Assembly (NCBI GenBank): GCA_003221045.1
Contig: QHUC01000003.1
Coordinates: 1-40,054, forward strand
Source of the DNA: Gemmatimonadota bacterium
GTDB taxonomy: Bacteria > Gemmatimonadota > Gemmatimonadetes > Gemmatimonadales > GWC2-71-9
Length of the DNA stretch: 40,054 nt
Reading direction: 5' to 3'
A program made the translations under genes and the position numbers. Under the pieces are notes generated by a model. The model did no database searches, was not told where the DNA came from, and saw nothing but the letters and a program-made list of their open reading frames with translations. Below, one piece after another: positions 21,396 to 30,349 of the stretch. Positions within the stretch are counted from its first letter, which is position 1, and each line of letters opens with the position of its first letter.

Positions 21396-22982
21396 ATGAC
21401 CACTACGGCGCCGACCGCATCCAAGGTCACCTACACCTCCGCCGACGTCGACTGGGAGTCGTTCCATCGCCAGTTCGACGAGGCGCTGGCCCGCATTCGG
21501 GGAAGACTCGGTGGCAACCATCCGTTGCACATCGGGAAGGATGCGATCCCTTCGGGCGGCCCACCGATCGTGGCCACCTCGCCGATCGATACCAGCGTGA
21601 TGCTCGGACGGTTCGCCACGGCCACGCCTGAGCAGGTGGGGCGGGCGGTGTCCACGGCCAAGGCCGCGCAACGCGCGTGGGCACGGCTGCCGTGGAGCAA
21701 GCGGGTGGCCACGCTCCGCCGGGCAGCCGGTCTGATCCGTGACCGCAAGTTCGAGCTCGCCGCCATTATGAGCCTCGAGGTCGGGAAGAGCCGGCTCGAG
21801 TCCATGGGGGACGCCGAGGAGTCGGCGGACCTGATCGAGTACTACTGCAAGCAGGTGGAGGACGCGGGCGGGTTCATCCGGTCGATGGCGCGGGTGACCG
21901 CGGCCGAGCGTAACACGGATATGCTGCGTCCTTATGGGGTCTTCGCCTGTATCGCGCCGTTCAACTTCCCGCTCGCCCTCTCGACCGGAATGTCCGCGGC
22001 GGCCCTCGTCGCCGGGAACACCGTGGTCTACAAGCCCGCCGAGGACACGCCGTGGACCGGGCTCAAGCTGTTCGAGGTGTACCGCGACGCTGGCGTGCCG
22101 GCCGGCGCCTTCAACTATATCCCGGGCACGGGCGAGGTCACGGGCGAGGCGCTATGGCGCCATCCCGGCGTGGACGGCGTGGTGTTCACCGGCTCCCAGG
22201 CCGTGGGGATGCGTATTTATCACGGCCTGTCCCATCAGTGGGTGAAGCCCTGCCTGCTCGAGATGGGCGGTAAGAACGCGACGATCGTGCTCGACACGGC
22301 CGATCTCGACGCCGCGGCCGAGGGCGTGACGCGATCGGCGTTCGGCCTCCAGAACCAGAAGTGCAGCGCCACCTCGCGGGTGTACGTGCACACGGGCGTG
22401 GCGCGGCCGTTCCTCGAGCAGCTCGTCGAGAAGACCCAAGCCCTGAAGATGGGCGATCCGACGGAGCGCGACGTGTATTTCGGTCCGGTGATCAACGCTG
22501 CGGCGGTGGAGCGCTTCGAGCAGGCGGCGTCGCAGGCGCGCCGCGAAGGGGCGATGCTGCTGGGGGGCGACCGCCTCCGCGGTGGAGTGTTCGATCGCGG
22601 CCACTTCGTCGCGCCCACGATCGCGCGGCTACCGCTCTCGTCGACGCTCTTCCTCGAGGAGCTGTTCGTGCCGCTGCTCGCTGTGGGCGAGGTGACGGAG
22701 CTCGACCAGGCGATCGCCGAAACCAACAAGGCGCAGTACGGGCTCACCGCGGGAATCTTCTCGAAGAAGCCAGAGGAGATCGAGCGCTTTTTCGACGAGG
22801 TCGAGGCCGGGGTGTGCTACGTGAACAAGCGCACCGGCGCGACGACCGGCGCGTGGCCGGGCGCGCAGCCGTTCACCGGCTGGAAAGGCTCGGGCTCGAC
22901 GGGGAAGGGTGGCTGCGGGCCGTACTACGTCGCGCAGTTCCTGAGGGAGCAGAGCCGAACCGTGATCGAGGAGGCGCGATGA
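21396..22982 (+). CDS. Aldehyde dehydrogenase family (L-glutamate gamma-semialdehyde/1-pyrroline-5-carboxylate dehydrogenase-like)
   Basis: IAPFNFPLALSTGMSAAALVAGNTVVYKPAEDTP, VFTGSQAVG, LEMGGKNATIVLDTADLD, QNQKCSATSRVYV. An in-frame GTG at 21387 is an alternative start. Confidence 0.88.
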   Translation: MTTTAPTASKVTYTSADVDWESFHRQFDEALARIRGRLGGNHPLHIGKDAIPSGGPPIVATSPIDTSVMLGRFATATPEQVGRAVSTAKAAQRAWARLPWSKRVATLRRAAGLIRDRKFELAAIMSLEVGKSRLESMGDAEESADLIEYYCKQVEDAGGFIRSMARVTAAERNTDMLRPYGVFACIAPFNFPLALSTGMSAAALVAGNTVVYKPAEDTPWTGLKLFEVYRDAGVPAGAFNYIPGTGEVTGEALWRHPGVDGVVFTGSQAVGMRIYHGLSHQWVKPCLLEMGGKNATIVLDTADLDAAAEGVTRSAFGLQNQKCSATSRVYVHTGVARPFLEQLVEKTQALKMGDPTERDVYFGPVINAAAVERFEQAASQARREGAMLLGGDRLRGGVFDRGHFVAPTIARLPLSSTLFLEELFVPLLAVGEVTELDQAIAETNKAQYGLTAGIFSKKPEEIERFFDEVEAGVCYVNKRTGATTGAWPGAQPFTGWKGSGSTGKGGCGPYYVAQFLREQSRTVIEEAR

Positions 22983-24310
22983 CGCGCGACTATCCCCGGA
23001 TCGTTGTACCGCCGCCCGGTCCCAAGGCGAGGGCGATCGTTGAGCGCCAGGAGCGCTGGGCTTCGACCTCGTATCCCAAGGAATATCCGCTCGCCATCGC
23101 GCGCGGAGAGCGTGCCATGGTGGAGGACGTGGACGGGAACCGCTACCTCGACTTCATGGCGGGCATCGCGGTCGCCTCGACCGGGTACGGCCATCCCAAG
23201 GTGATCAAGGCGATCCAGGAAGCGGCGGGCCGGTTCCTGCACATCTGCGGCAGCGACTTCTACTTCGAGAGCTTCGCCGCCCTGTGCGAGCGGCTGGCCC
23301 AGCTCGCTCCGGGCAAAAGCAAGAAGCGCGTGTTTCTGTCGAACTCGGGCACGGAGGCGGTTGAGGGGGCGATCAAGCTGGTGCGGCAGTCCACGGGGCG
23401 ACCCGCGATCATCGCGTTCAGCGGCGCCTTCCATGGCCGCACCTACGGCGGGTTGAGCCTCACCGCGAGCAAGTCGATCCAGCGAGCGGGCTTCGCGCCC
23501 TTTCTCCCCGAGGTCTATCACGTCCCCTACGGCTACCGCTATCGCTGCGACTTCTGTCGCGGCGAGCCGGCGTGCACCATGCGTTGCGTCTCATCCATCG
23601 AGGATGGCCTGTTCGCCACGCGGCTCGATCCCCAGAGCGTGGCCGCGGTGTTCGTGGAGCCGATCCAGGGAGAAGGTGGCTACGTGGTGCCGCCGCCCGG
23701 CTACCTGAAGGCACTGCGCGAGCTGTGCGATCGCTATGGGATCCTGCTCGTCTGTGACGAGGTGCAGTGCGGCGTGGGTCGGACGGGCAAGATGTGGGCC
23801 TGCGAGCACGAGGGGATCGAGCCCGACGTTCTGCTCACGGCCAAGGGGCTCGGGAGCGGCATGCCGATCGGCGCAATCATCGCCCGCGAGTCGATCATGA
23901 AGTGGCGACCCGGGGCGCACGGCTCCACGTTCGGTGGGAACCCGGTGTGCTGCGCGGCCGCGCTCGCCACGCTCGAGGTGGTGGAGCACGAGCTGCTGCC
24001 CAACCTGCCAAAGACGGGAGCCCGGCTCTTGGCGGGCGCGGAGCGGCTGCAGCAGAAGTATGCGTCGATCGGGGACGTGCGGGGCCGAGGCCTGATGATC
24101 GGCATCGAGTTCGTGAAGGACCGCGCCACGCGTGAGCCCGCGCCGGAGATCCCTCACGAGCTCGTCGAGCGCGCGTTCCGCAAAGGCGTGCTCCTCTTGG
24201 GCGCGGGAAAGAGCACGCTGCGGCTGGCGCCACCGCTCGTCGTGGACGACTACGATGTGGATGCCGCACTGCGCATCATCGACGAGTGTCTTCACGAAAT
24301 GACGGATTAA
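22979..24310 (+). CDS. Class-III PLP-dependent aminotransferase (4-aminobutyrate aminotransferase-like)
   Basis: VFLSNSGTEAVEGAIKLVRQSTGRPAIIAFSGAFHGRTYGGLSLTASK, VEPIQGEGGYVVPP, CDEVQCGVGRTGKMWACEHEGIEPDVLLTAKGLGSGMPIGA. Confidence 0.9.
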   Translation: MTRDYPRIVVPPPGPKARAIVERQERWASTSYPKEYPLAIARGERAMVEDVDGNRYLDFMAGIAVASTGYGHPKVIKAIQEAAGRFLHICGSDFYFESFAALCERLAQLAPGKSKKRVFLSNSGTEAVEGAIKLVRQSTGRPAIIAFSGAFHGRTYGGLSLTASKSIQRAGFAPFLPEVYHVPYGYRYRCDFCRGEPACTMRCVSSIEDGLFATRLDPQSVAAVFVEPIQGEGGYVVPPPGYLKALRELCDRYGILLVCDEVQCGVGRTGKMWACEHEGIEPDVLLTAKGLGSGMPIGAIIARESIMKWRPGAHGSTFGGNPVCCAAALATLEVVEHELLPNLPKTGARLLAGAERLQQKYASIGDVRGRGLMIGIEFVKDRATREPAPEIPHELVERAFRKGVLLLGAGKSTLRLAPPLVVDDYDVDAALRIIDECLHEMTD

Positions 24311-24322
24311 GCGTCCTCCGTC

Positions 24323-25237
24323 ATGGGTGACGCCTCCAAGGTCCTCTCCATGCGCGAGGCGGTCTCGCGTTTTGTCCGCGACGGCGACACGGTCGTCATC
24401 GAAGGCTTCACCCACCTCATCTGCTTCGCCGCCGGTCACGAGATCATCCGCCAGGGACGCCGCAACCTCACCCTGGCCCGCCTTACGCCGGACCTGATCT
24501 ACGATCAGCTCATCGCCGCGGGCTGCGCGCGGAAGCTCGTGTTCTCGTGGGCGGGGAATCCGGGGGTTGGATCGCTGCATGCGTTCCGGCGCGCCGTGGA
24601 GGGCAAGGAGGCTTCCGCCCTCGAGATCGAGGAATATTCGCACTTTGGGATGGTCGCACGCTTCTCGGCCGGCGCCGCGCGGTTGCCGTTCTGGCCGCTC
24701 CGGAACTATTCCGGCACGGACCTGCCGCGCGCCAATCCGCGCATCAAGGCCGTCCTGTGCCCCTATACCGGCGAGACGCTCGCGGCCGTTCCGGCGCTGA
24801 ACCCCGACGTGGCGATCGTGCACGCGCAGCGGGCCGACGCGGCGGGCAACGCGCAGATGTGGGGGCTCGTCGGCGTCCAGAAGGAAGCAGCCTTCGCGTC
24901 GGCGCGCGTGATCGTGGTCGTGGAAGAGCTCGTCGATGAGTCGGTCATCCGATCCGATCCCAACCGCACCGTGATCCCGGGGATGATCGTGAGTGCGGTG
25001 GTCGTCGAGCCGTGGGGGGCGCATCCGTCGTATGCCCAAGGCTACTACGATCGCGACAACGATTTCTACGTAGCCTGGGAGGCGATCTCGCGAGACACCG
25101 CGAAGGTGGGCAGGTACTTGGACGAGTTCGTCTACGGCGTGCCCGATCGCGCGGCATATCTGGCGAAGCAGCCTCAATTAGCCGCAAGGCTCAAGGCCAA
25201 AGAACGCCGGTCGAGTGGGGTCAACTACGGCTTCTAA
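24323..25237 (+). CDS. CoA-transferase subunit A (glutaconate/3-oxoacid CoA-transferase alpha-like)
   Basis: DGDTVVIEGFTHLICFAAGHEIIRQGRRNLTLARLTPDLIYDQLIAAG; paired with subunit B. Confidence 0.85.
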   Translation: MGDASKVLSMREAVSRFVRDGDTVVIEGFTHLICFAAGHEIIRQGRRNLTLARLTPDLIYDQLIAAGCARKLVFSWAGNPGVGSLHAFRRAVEGKEASALEIEEYSHFGMVARFSAGAARLPFWPLRNYSGTDLPRANPRIKAVLCPYTGETLAAVPALNPDVAIVHAQRADAAGNAQMWGLVGVQKEAAFASARVIVVVEELVDESVIRSDPNRTVIPGMIVSAVVVEPWGAHPSYAQGYYDRDNDFYVAWEAISRDTAKVGRYLDEFVYGVPDRAAYLAKQPQLAARLKAKERRSSGVNYGF

Positions 25238-26024
25238 CGCCGCCTATACGCCGGACGAGATGATGGCGGCCGTCGCGGCACGCGAGCTGCGCGATGGCGA
25301 GGTCGTCTTCGTCGGCATCGGCCTCCCGAATCTCGCGTGCAACCTCGCCCGCGCCACGCACGCGCTTAACCTCGTCCTGATCTACGAATCGGGTGCCGTC
25401 GGAGCGGTGCCGGAACGCCTGCCGGTGTCCATCGGCGACCCGGCGCTCGTGACGGGATCCCTCATGGTGTGCGGCATGGCGGATGTGTTCCAGCTGTTCC
25501 TCCAGAGCGGAAGGATCGAAGTCGGCTTCCTGGGCGGCGCCCAGGTGGACCGCTACGGCAACATCAACACAACCGTAATCGGCCCGTACGAGCGGCCCGC
25601 CGTACGCCTGCCGGGGTCCGGCGGGGCCGCGGAGATCGCGGTCCACGCGCAGCGCACGCTGATCGTCGCCAAGCTCAACGCTCGGGCGTTTCCCGAGCGT
25701 GTGGATTTCGTGACGAGCCCGGGTCAGCGCTCCGGCGGCCGGACCCGCCGCGAGCTGGGACTCCCGGGCGCGGGACCGGTGAAGGTGATTACCGACAAGG
25801 GGATCCTCGAAGCGGACCGGGCGACCGGAGAGATGACGCTCGCGGCGCTCTACCCGGGTGTTTCGGTGGATGACGTACAAGCCGGCGTCGGGTGGCCGCT
25901 GGCGCGTCGCGAGGTCCTCGGGACCGTCACGCCCCCCAGCGAAACCGACCTTCACCTGCTGCGGGAGGTCCTCGACCCGAAGCGGCTCTATCTGAGATCG
26001 AAGGGCGACGGAAAGACGGAATGA
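25215..26024 (+). CDS. CoA-transferase subunit B
   Basis: VFVGIGLPNLACNLARATHALNLVLIYESGAVGA (active-site Glu motif); FLGGAQVDRYGNINTTVIG; overlaps subunit A. Confidence 0.87.
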   Translation: MGSTTASNAAYTPDEMMAAVAARELRDGEVVFVGIGLPNLACNLARATHALNLVLIYESGAVGAVPERLPVSIGDPALVTGSLMVCGMADVFQLFLQSGRIEVGFLGGAQVDRYGNINTTVIGPYERPAVRLPGSGGAAEIAVHAQRTLIVAKLNARAFPERVDFVTSPGQRSGGRTRRELGLPGAGPVKVITDKGILEADRATGEMTLAALYPGVSVDDVQAGVGWPLARREVLGTVTPPSETDLHLLREVLDPKRLYLRSKGDGKTE

Positions 26025-26034
26025 CGGAATGACG
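26007..26034. repeat. Octanucleotide tandem repeat across the stop/start junction
   Basis: GACGGAAA GACGGAAT GACGGAAT GACG: three full units plus a partial fourth. Confidence 0.7.
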
Positions 26035-28581
26035 AGGCGACACGCCCTCTTTCTTGTTGCTCTGTGGTCGGCCGCCGGCGGCATCCGGAGCGCCCTCGCG
26101 CAGCGCGAGCCGGTGCTGAAGCAGGTCGCCGTGCCGCACGCCTACTACTGGCGCGAGATGTACGTCCCACAGGTGACGAGCGGCCCGAGTGCGGTTACCT
26201 GGTCACCCGACGGCACGGAGCTGATCTACTCGATGCAGGGCTCGTTATGGCGGCAGCGGATCGGCTCCCGCGTGGCCGTGCAGCTCACCGGCGAGTTCGG
26301 ATACGACTACCAGCCCGACTGGTCGCCCGACGGCCGATTCGTGGTGTTCGCACGCTATGCACACGACGCGATCGAGCTCGAGCTCTTGGACCTCGCTTCG
26401 AAGACCGTGCGGGCGGCCACGGCCAACGGGGCCGTCAACGTCGAGCCGCGCTGGTCGCCCGATGGGAGCCGCATCGCGTTCGTCTCATCGACCTTCAACG
26501 GCCGCTGGCACCTCTTCACGCTCGCAACGGAGGACGGCGTCCCGGGGGCGGTCACGCAGCTGACCGAAGACAACGACAGCAAGCTTCCGCGCTACTACTA
26601 CAGCACGTGGGACCACTACCTCTCACCCACGTGGTCGCCGGACGGGCGCGAGCTCATCCTCATCTCGAACCGCGGACACATCCATGGCACGGGGGGGATG
26701 TGGCGCATGACCGCCACGCCCGGAGCGCCGCTCCGCGAGATCCGCTACGAAGAGACTACCTGGAAGGCGCGGCCCGACTGGTCTCCCGACGGTACACGCG
26801 TGGTGTACAGCTCGTACCTCGGCCGCCAGTGGCATCAGCTCTGGCTCATGACGAGCGAGGGCGGGGATCCGTTCCCGTTGACCTACGGGGAGTTCGACGC
26901 TACGGCGCCGCGCTGGTCCCACGACGGCAAGCACATCGCGTACGTGTCGAACGAGTCGGGGAATACGTCGCTCTGGGTGATCGACGTACCGGGCGCGCGC
27001 CGGCGCGAGGTCGTGCCTACCGACCGCCGGTATCATGAGTCCGTCGGGCGGCTACGCATCGCGATGGTGGACGTCGCAGGACACCCACTCGCCGCCCGCC
27101 TGTCGGTGACCGGCCCCGACGGGCGGGGCTATGCCCCAGACGACGCGTGGCGCCACGCGGACGAGGCGTTCGATCGCTCGGAGCGCCGGTTCGAGGTCAC
27201 GTATTTCCACACGGGTGGAGTGGCCGAGCTGACCGTGCCCACGGGCAGTGTGGCGCTAGAGGCCTGGCACGGACCGGAATACCGGGTCGCGCGAGCGGTC
27301 GTCCAGGTGCAGACCGGGAGGACGGTGACCAAGCGGCTCGTGCTCGAGCGTCTGGCGAACCTGTCCGCCGAGGGATGGTGGAGTGGCGATCTCCACGTGC
27401 ACATGAATTACGGTGGGGCGTACCGCAACACGCCACCGCACCTCGCGTTCCAGGCGCGGGCGGAGGATCTGCACGTGGTCGAGAACCTGATCGTCAATAA
27501 GGAGCAGCGAATCCCCGACATCGCGTACTTCCGCACCGACGCCGATCCGGTGTCGGGCCCCGGCTTCCTGCTCATGCACGGTCAGGAGTACCACACCAGC
27601 TACTGGGGCCACACGGCATTCCTCGGCCTCACCGACCACTATCTCCTCCCCGAGTACGCCGCATATCCGAACACGGCGGCGGCGAGCCTGTACCCCGCGA
27701 ACGCCGATGTGGGCGACCTGGCTCATGCGCAGGGGGCCCTGTTCGGGTACGTACACCCGTTCGATGCGCGGCCCGATCCGAGCGACACGACTGCCCCGCT
27801 CACCTACGAGCTTCCCGTCGACGCGGCGCTCGGTAAGGTGGATTACGTGGAAGTGACGGGGTACTCGGACCATCTCATCACCTCAGCCATCTGGTACCGC
27901 CTGTTGAACTGTGGCTTTCGCCTGCCCGCGGGAGCGGGGACCGACGCGTTCCCGAACTTCGCTTCGCTACGCGGTCCACCGGGATTGGTGCGCGTATTCG
28001 CGCACGCGGGCCCGAAGCTCGATCACCGTCACTGGCTGGCGGCGATCAAGGCGGGCCGGACGTTCGTCTCGAACGCGCCGCTGCTCGAGTTCACGCTCGC
28101 GGGACGCGCGATCGGCGACGAGATCCGGTTGCCGGCGGGCGGGGGTCGGCTCACCGCGCGGGTGCGGCTGCGCTCGAGCGTGCCGGTGGATCACCTGGAG
28201 GTGATCGGGAACGGCCGCGTGGTCGCGACGATCACGCTCCGCGGCGACCGTACGGCGGCGACGGGCAGCGTGGCGATTCCCGTCGCGCACAGTGGCTGGT
28301 ACGTCCTGCGCGCGTGGAGCGAGCGAGCGGAGCAGCCGGTGCTCGATCTCTATCCGTTCGCCTCCACGAGCCCGATTTACGTGCGGGTAGGTCGCGAGCC
28401 GGTGCGTTCGGCCGAGGATGCGGAGTTCTTCCTCAAGTGGCTCGACCGGTTGCAGCAGTCGACGGAGGCGCACGAGGGATGGAGGACGCCGGCCGAGCGG
28501 GAGCACGTCATCGGGCTGATCGACCGCGCGCGGTCGGTGTACATGGGGCAGATGAGCGCCACCCGCGCCAGATCAGAATAG
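26029..28581 (+). CDS. TolB/PD40 beta-propeller fused to CehA/McbA-family metallohydrolase (PHP-like)
   Basis: Repeats such as DWSPDGRFVVFARYA and RWSPDGSRIAFVSS; then GWWSGDLHVHMNYGG, HGQEYHTSYWGHTAFLGL, GYVHPFDA, AGTDAFPNF. Confidence 0.85.
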   Translation: MTRRHALFLVALWSAAGGIRSALAQREPVLKQVAVPHAYYWREMYVPQVTSGPSAVTWSPDGTELIYSMQGSLWRQRIGSRVAVQLTGEFGYDYQPDWSPDGRFVVFARYAHDAIELELLDLASKTVRAATANGAVNVEPRWSPDGSRIAFVSSTFNGRWHLFTLATEDGVPGAVTQLTEDNDSKLPRYYYSTWDHYLSPTWSPDGRELILISNRGHIHGTGGMWRMTATPGAPLREIRYEETTWKARPDWSPDGTRVVYSSYLGRQWHQLWLMTSEGGDPFPLTYGEFDATAPRWSHDGKHIAYVSNESGNTSLWVIDVPGARRREVVPTDRRYHESVGRLRIAMVDVAGHPLAARLSVTGPDGRGYAPDDAWRHADEAFDRSERRFEVTYFHTGGVAELTVPTGSVALEAWHGPEYRVARAVVQVQTGRTVTKRLVLERLANLSAEGWWSGDLHVHMNYGGAYRNTPPHLAFQARAEDLHVVENLIVNKEQRIPDIAYFRTDADPVSGPGFLLMHGQEYHTSYWGHTAFLGLTDHYLLPEYAAYPNTAAASLYPANADVGDLAHAQGALFGYVHPFDARPDPSDTTAPLTYELPVDAALGKVDYVEVTGYSDHLITSAIWYRLLNCGFRLPAGAGTDAFPNFASLRGPPGLVRVFAHAGPKLDHRHWLAAIKAGRTFVSNAPLLEFTLAGRAIGDEIRLPAGGGRLTARVRLRSSVPVDHLEVIGNGRVVATITLRGDRTAATGSVAIPVAHSGWYVLRAWSERAEQPVLDLYPFASTSPIYVRVGREPVRSAEDAEFFLKWLDRLQQSTEAHEGWRTPAEREHVIGLIDRARSVYMGQMSATRARSE

Positions 28582-28582
28582 A

Positions 28583-30268
28583 TCAGCGCGTGACCGTAAT
28601 CTCGCGCCGTGCCATGACCCGGTCTCCTTCAGCGGGTGAAACGGCAACCTCGATCACATAGCGGCCGGAAGCCAGATCCGAGAGGTCGACCACCAACGAG
28701 CGGGGCGTCACCGGGCCCGGCTGGGGAACCTCGTCCCATTCCAGACGCACGTTCTTGTGCGGACCGACGAGCCCGAGCGACTGCACGGCGCGACGCAGCC
28801 AGCCTCCACCCTCGCGCGTAACGGTGAGGGCCATCGTAACCGCGGCTTCACCGGAGCCGACCCCGTACAGCTCCCAGAACACGCCGACCCGGTGCGGCGC
28901 GGAGAAGCGCGTCGCTCCGTAAGCCCGGGGAATCACCGCCGACAGGTTGTCCGGCACGGAGTCCGGTGGATCGAACAGCAGCAGATCCGAAATCTCGACC
29001 TGATTGGGCCGTGCCGACGGCGTCACGCCGTACCGGGCCCGGGCGACGTGCTTCTCGCGGGGTGCGAGCGCTTCGAGCGAGAGGACGAACGGTTGGCACG
29101 GTGCGGTCGCGGTCAGGGCCCGGGTGCCCCTCACGACCCCCGAGTCGCGGGAGAGGGCGACCGTCTGCTCGTCCGCGGCGAGCACGAGCGCGCCCGTGAC
29201 CGAGGCGCCGGCGAACAACGTGTCGCCGGACAGGTCGTAAGCACCCACCACGACACAGGAGTCTGCGCGTCGGAAGACCGCCGCCTGGTGGTCGAGCTCC
29301 ACGAACGCCCGCGCGTAGGCGGGAGCGTACCGTTCGCGGGCGCGCCGTGGGTCGAGGACCCAATCCTCCGGCCGCGCGCCACCGGGGTCATCGAACGCCT
29401 GCATGGTCGCTCCGAAGTGAAGGCTCGGCGACGGTTCGTGGCCGGCGATGCGCGGCTCCGATGGCACGAGCTCCGATCTCGGCGGCTCGCGCGTCCAATA
29501 CGTCGCCCATCCGTAACGCACCAGGAGATCCCGCAGGTCGTCCCCCCAGTAGAGACCAAAGGTCGTGCGGGCTTCCCGCTCGATGCGGGCGAACGTGCGG
29601 CGCGCGAGGTGCTCGGTCCGGCGGTCGTTCCCACCGAGCGAATAGAGTGGCCGCGTGAGCCACCACCAGCGCGCGGCGAACGTCTCGCGCCCCGCGCAAT
29701 CCAGACGGCGGTACCGCTTGGCCAACTCACCTTCGAGCAGCGGCGAGATATCCGTCCAGCCGCACCGCTCATCCTCGGGCATGTCCCGGAGCGCCGCAGT
29801 GAACGTACTGTCGGCGCCGGCGAAATCGCCCGCCGCGTGCCGTGCCATCCCGCCCAGCGCCTCGCACCACCAGGTCGTCGCGCGGCATGCCGTCGCCACG
29901 TGGACGGCGGCATCGAACGCCTGGTGCTCTATCAGGTACCGGACGCGCTGGCCGGCGATCCACTCGTCGCCGGGCAACGCCACACTCGCGTCCGCGAGCG
30001 TTGCGAGGAGCCTGACGCGCGCCTCACGGATCCTGGGGGGCTCCTCCGGGGCGGTATCGAGGCCGCCTTCGTACCAGTAGCACATTCGCCCGATGCGCTC
30101 GTCGCACCTGTCGCTTGCGAACGCGGGTTGCACAGGGAGGTTTGCCCGTCGGGTAGCTTCGAAGGTCTGCTGGGCGCGTCGGGCGGCCTTGAGCAGGGCG
30201 AGGGAGTCCGTCCCGTGGCCTCGCCACGGGCCGCCGAGCAGCCAGAAGAGAGGAAGGATGCCCACCAT
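28583..30268 (-). CDS. Hypothetical secreted protein
   Basis: Long coding-like frame with hydrophobic leader MVGILPLFWLLGG; GDDLRDLLVRYGWATYWTREP motif. Family not confidently recognised. Confidence 0.65.
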   Translation of the reverse strand: MVGILPLFWLLGGPWRGHGTDSLALLKAARRAQQTFEATRRANLPVQPAFASDRCDERIGRMCYWYEGGLDTAPEEPPRIREARVRLLATLADASVALPGDEWIAGQRVRYLIEHQAFDAAVHVATACRATTWWCEALGGMARHAAGDFAGADSTFTAALRDMPEDERCGWTDISPLLEGELAKRYRRLDCAGRETFAARWWWLTRPLYSLGGNDRRTEHLARRTFARIEREARTTFGLYWGDDLRDLLVRYGWATYWTREPPRSELVPSEPRIAGHEPSPSLHFGATMQAFDDPGGARPEDWVLDPRRARERYAPAYARAFVELDHQAAVFRRADSCVVVGAYDLSGDTLFAGASVTGALVLAADEQTVALSRDSGVVRGTRALTATAPCQPFVLSLEALAPREKHVARARYGVTPSARPNQVEISDLLLFDPPDSVPDNLSAVIPRAYGATRFSAPHRVGVFWELYGVGSGEAAVTMALTVTREGGGWLRRAVQSLGLVGPHKNVRLEWDEVPQPGPVTPRSLVVDLSDLASGRYVIEVAVSPAEGDRVMARREITVTR

Positions 30269-30349
30269 AATATTCCTCACCAAATCATACGCCCGTCCCC
30301 GGCTGCACGCGAGCTTGACGCCACCGGGGCGAGGCGTAATGTCGGCGCG

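Noticed and set aside
28757-30349. Long plus-strand extension upstream of the acyl-CoA ligase (part of the 1053-aa ORF)
   Set aside because: Shadow of the minus-strand hypothetical gene; ligase homology begins only at the ATG at 30350.
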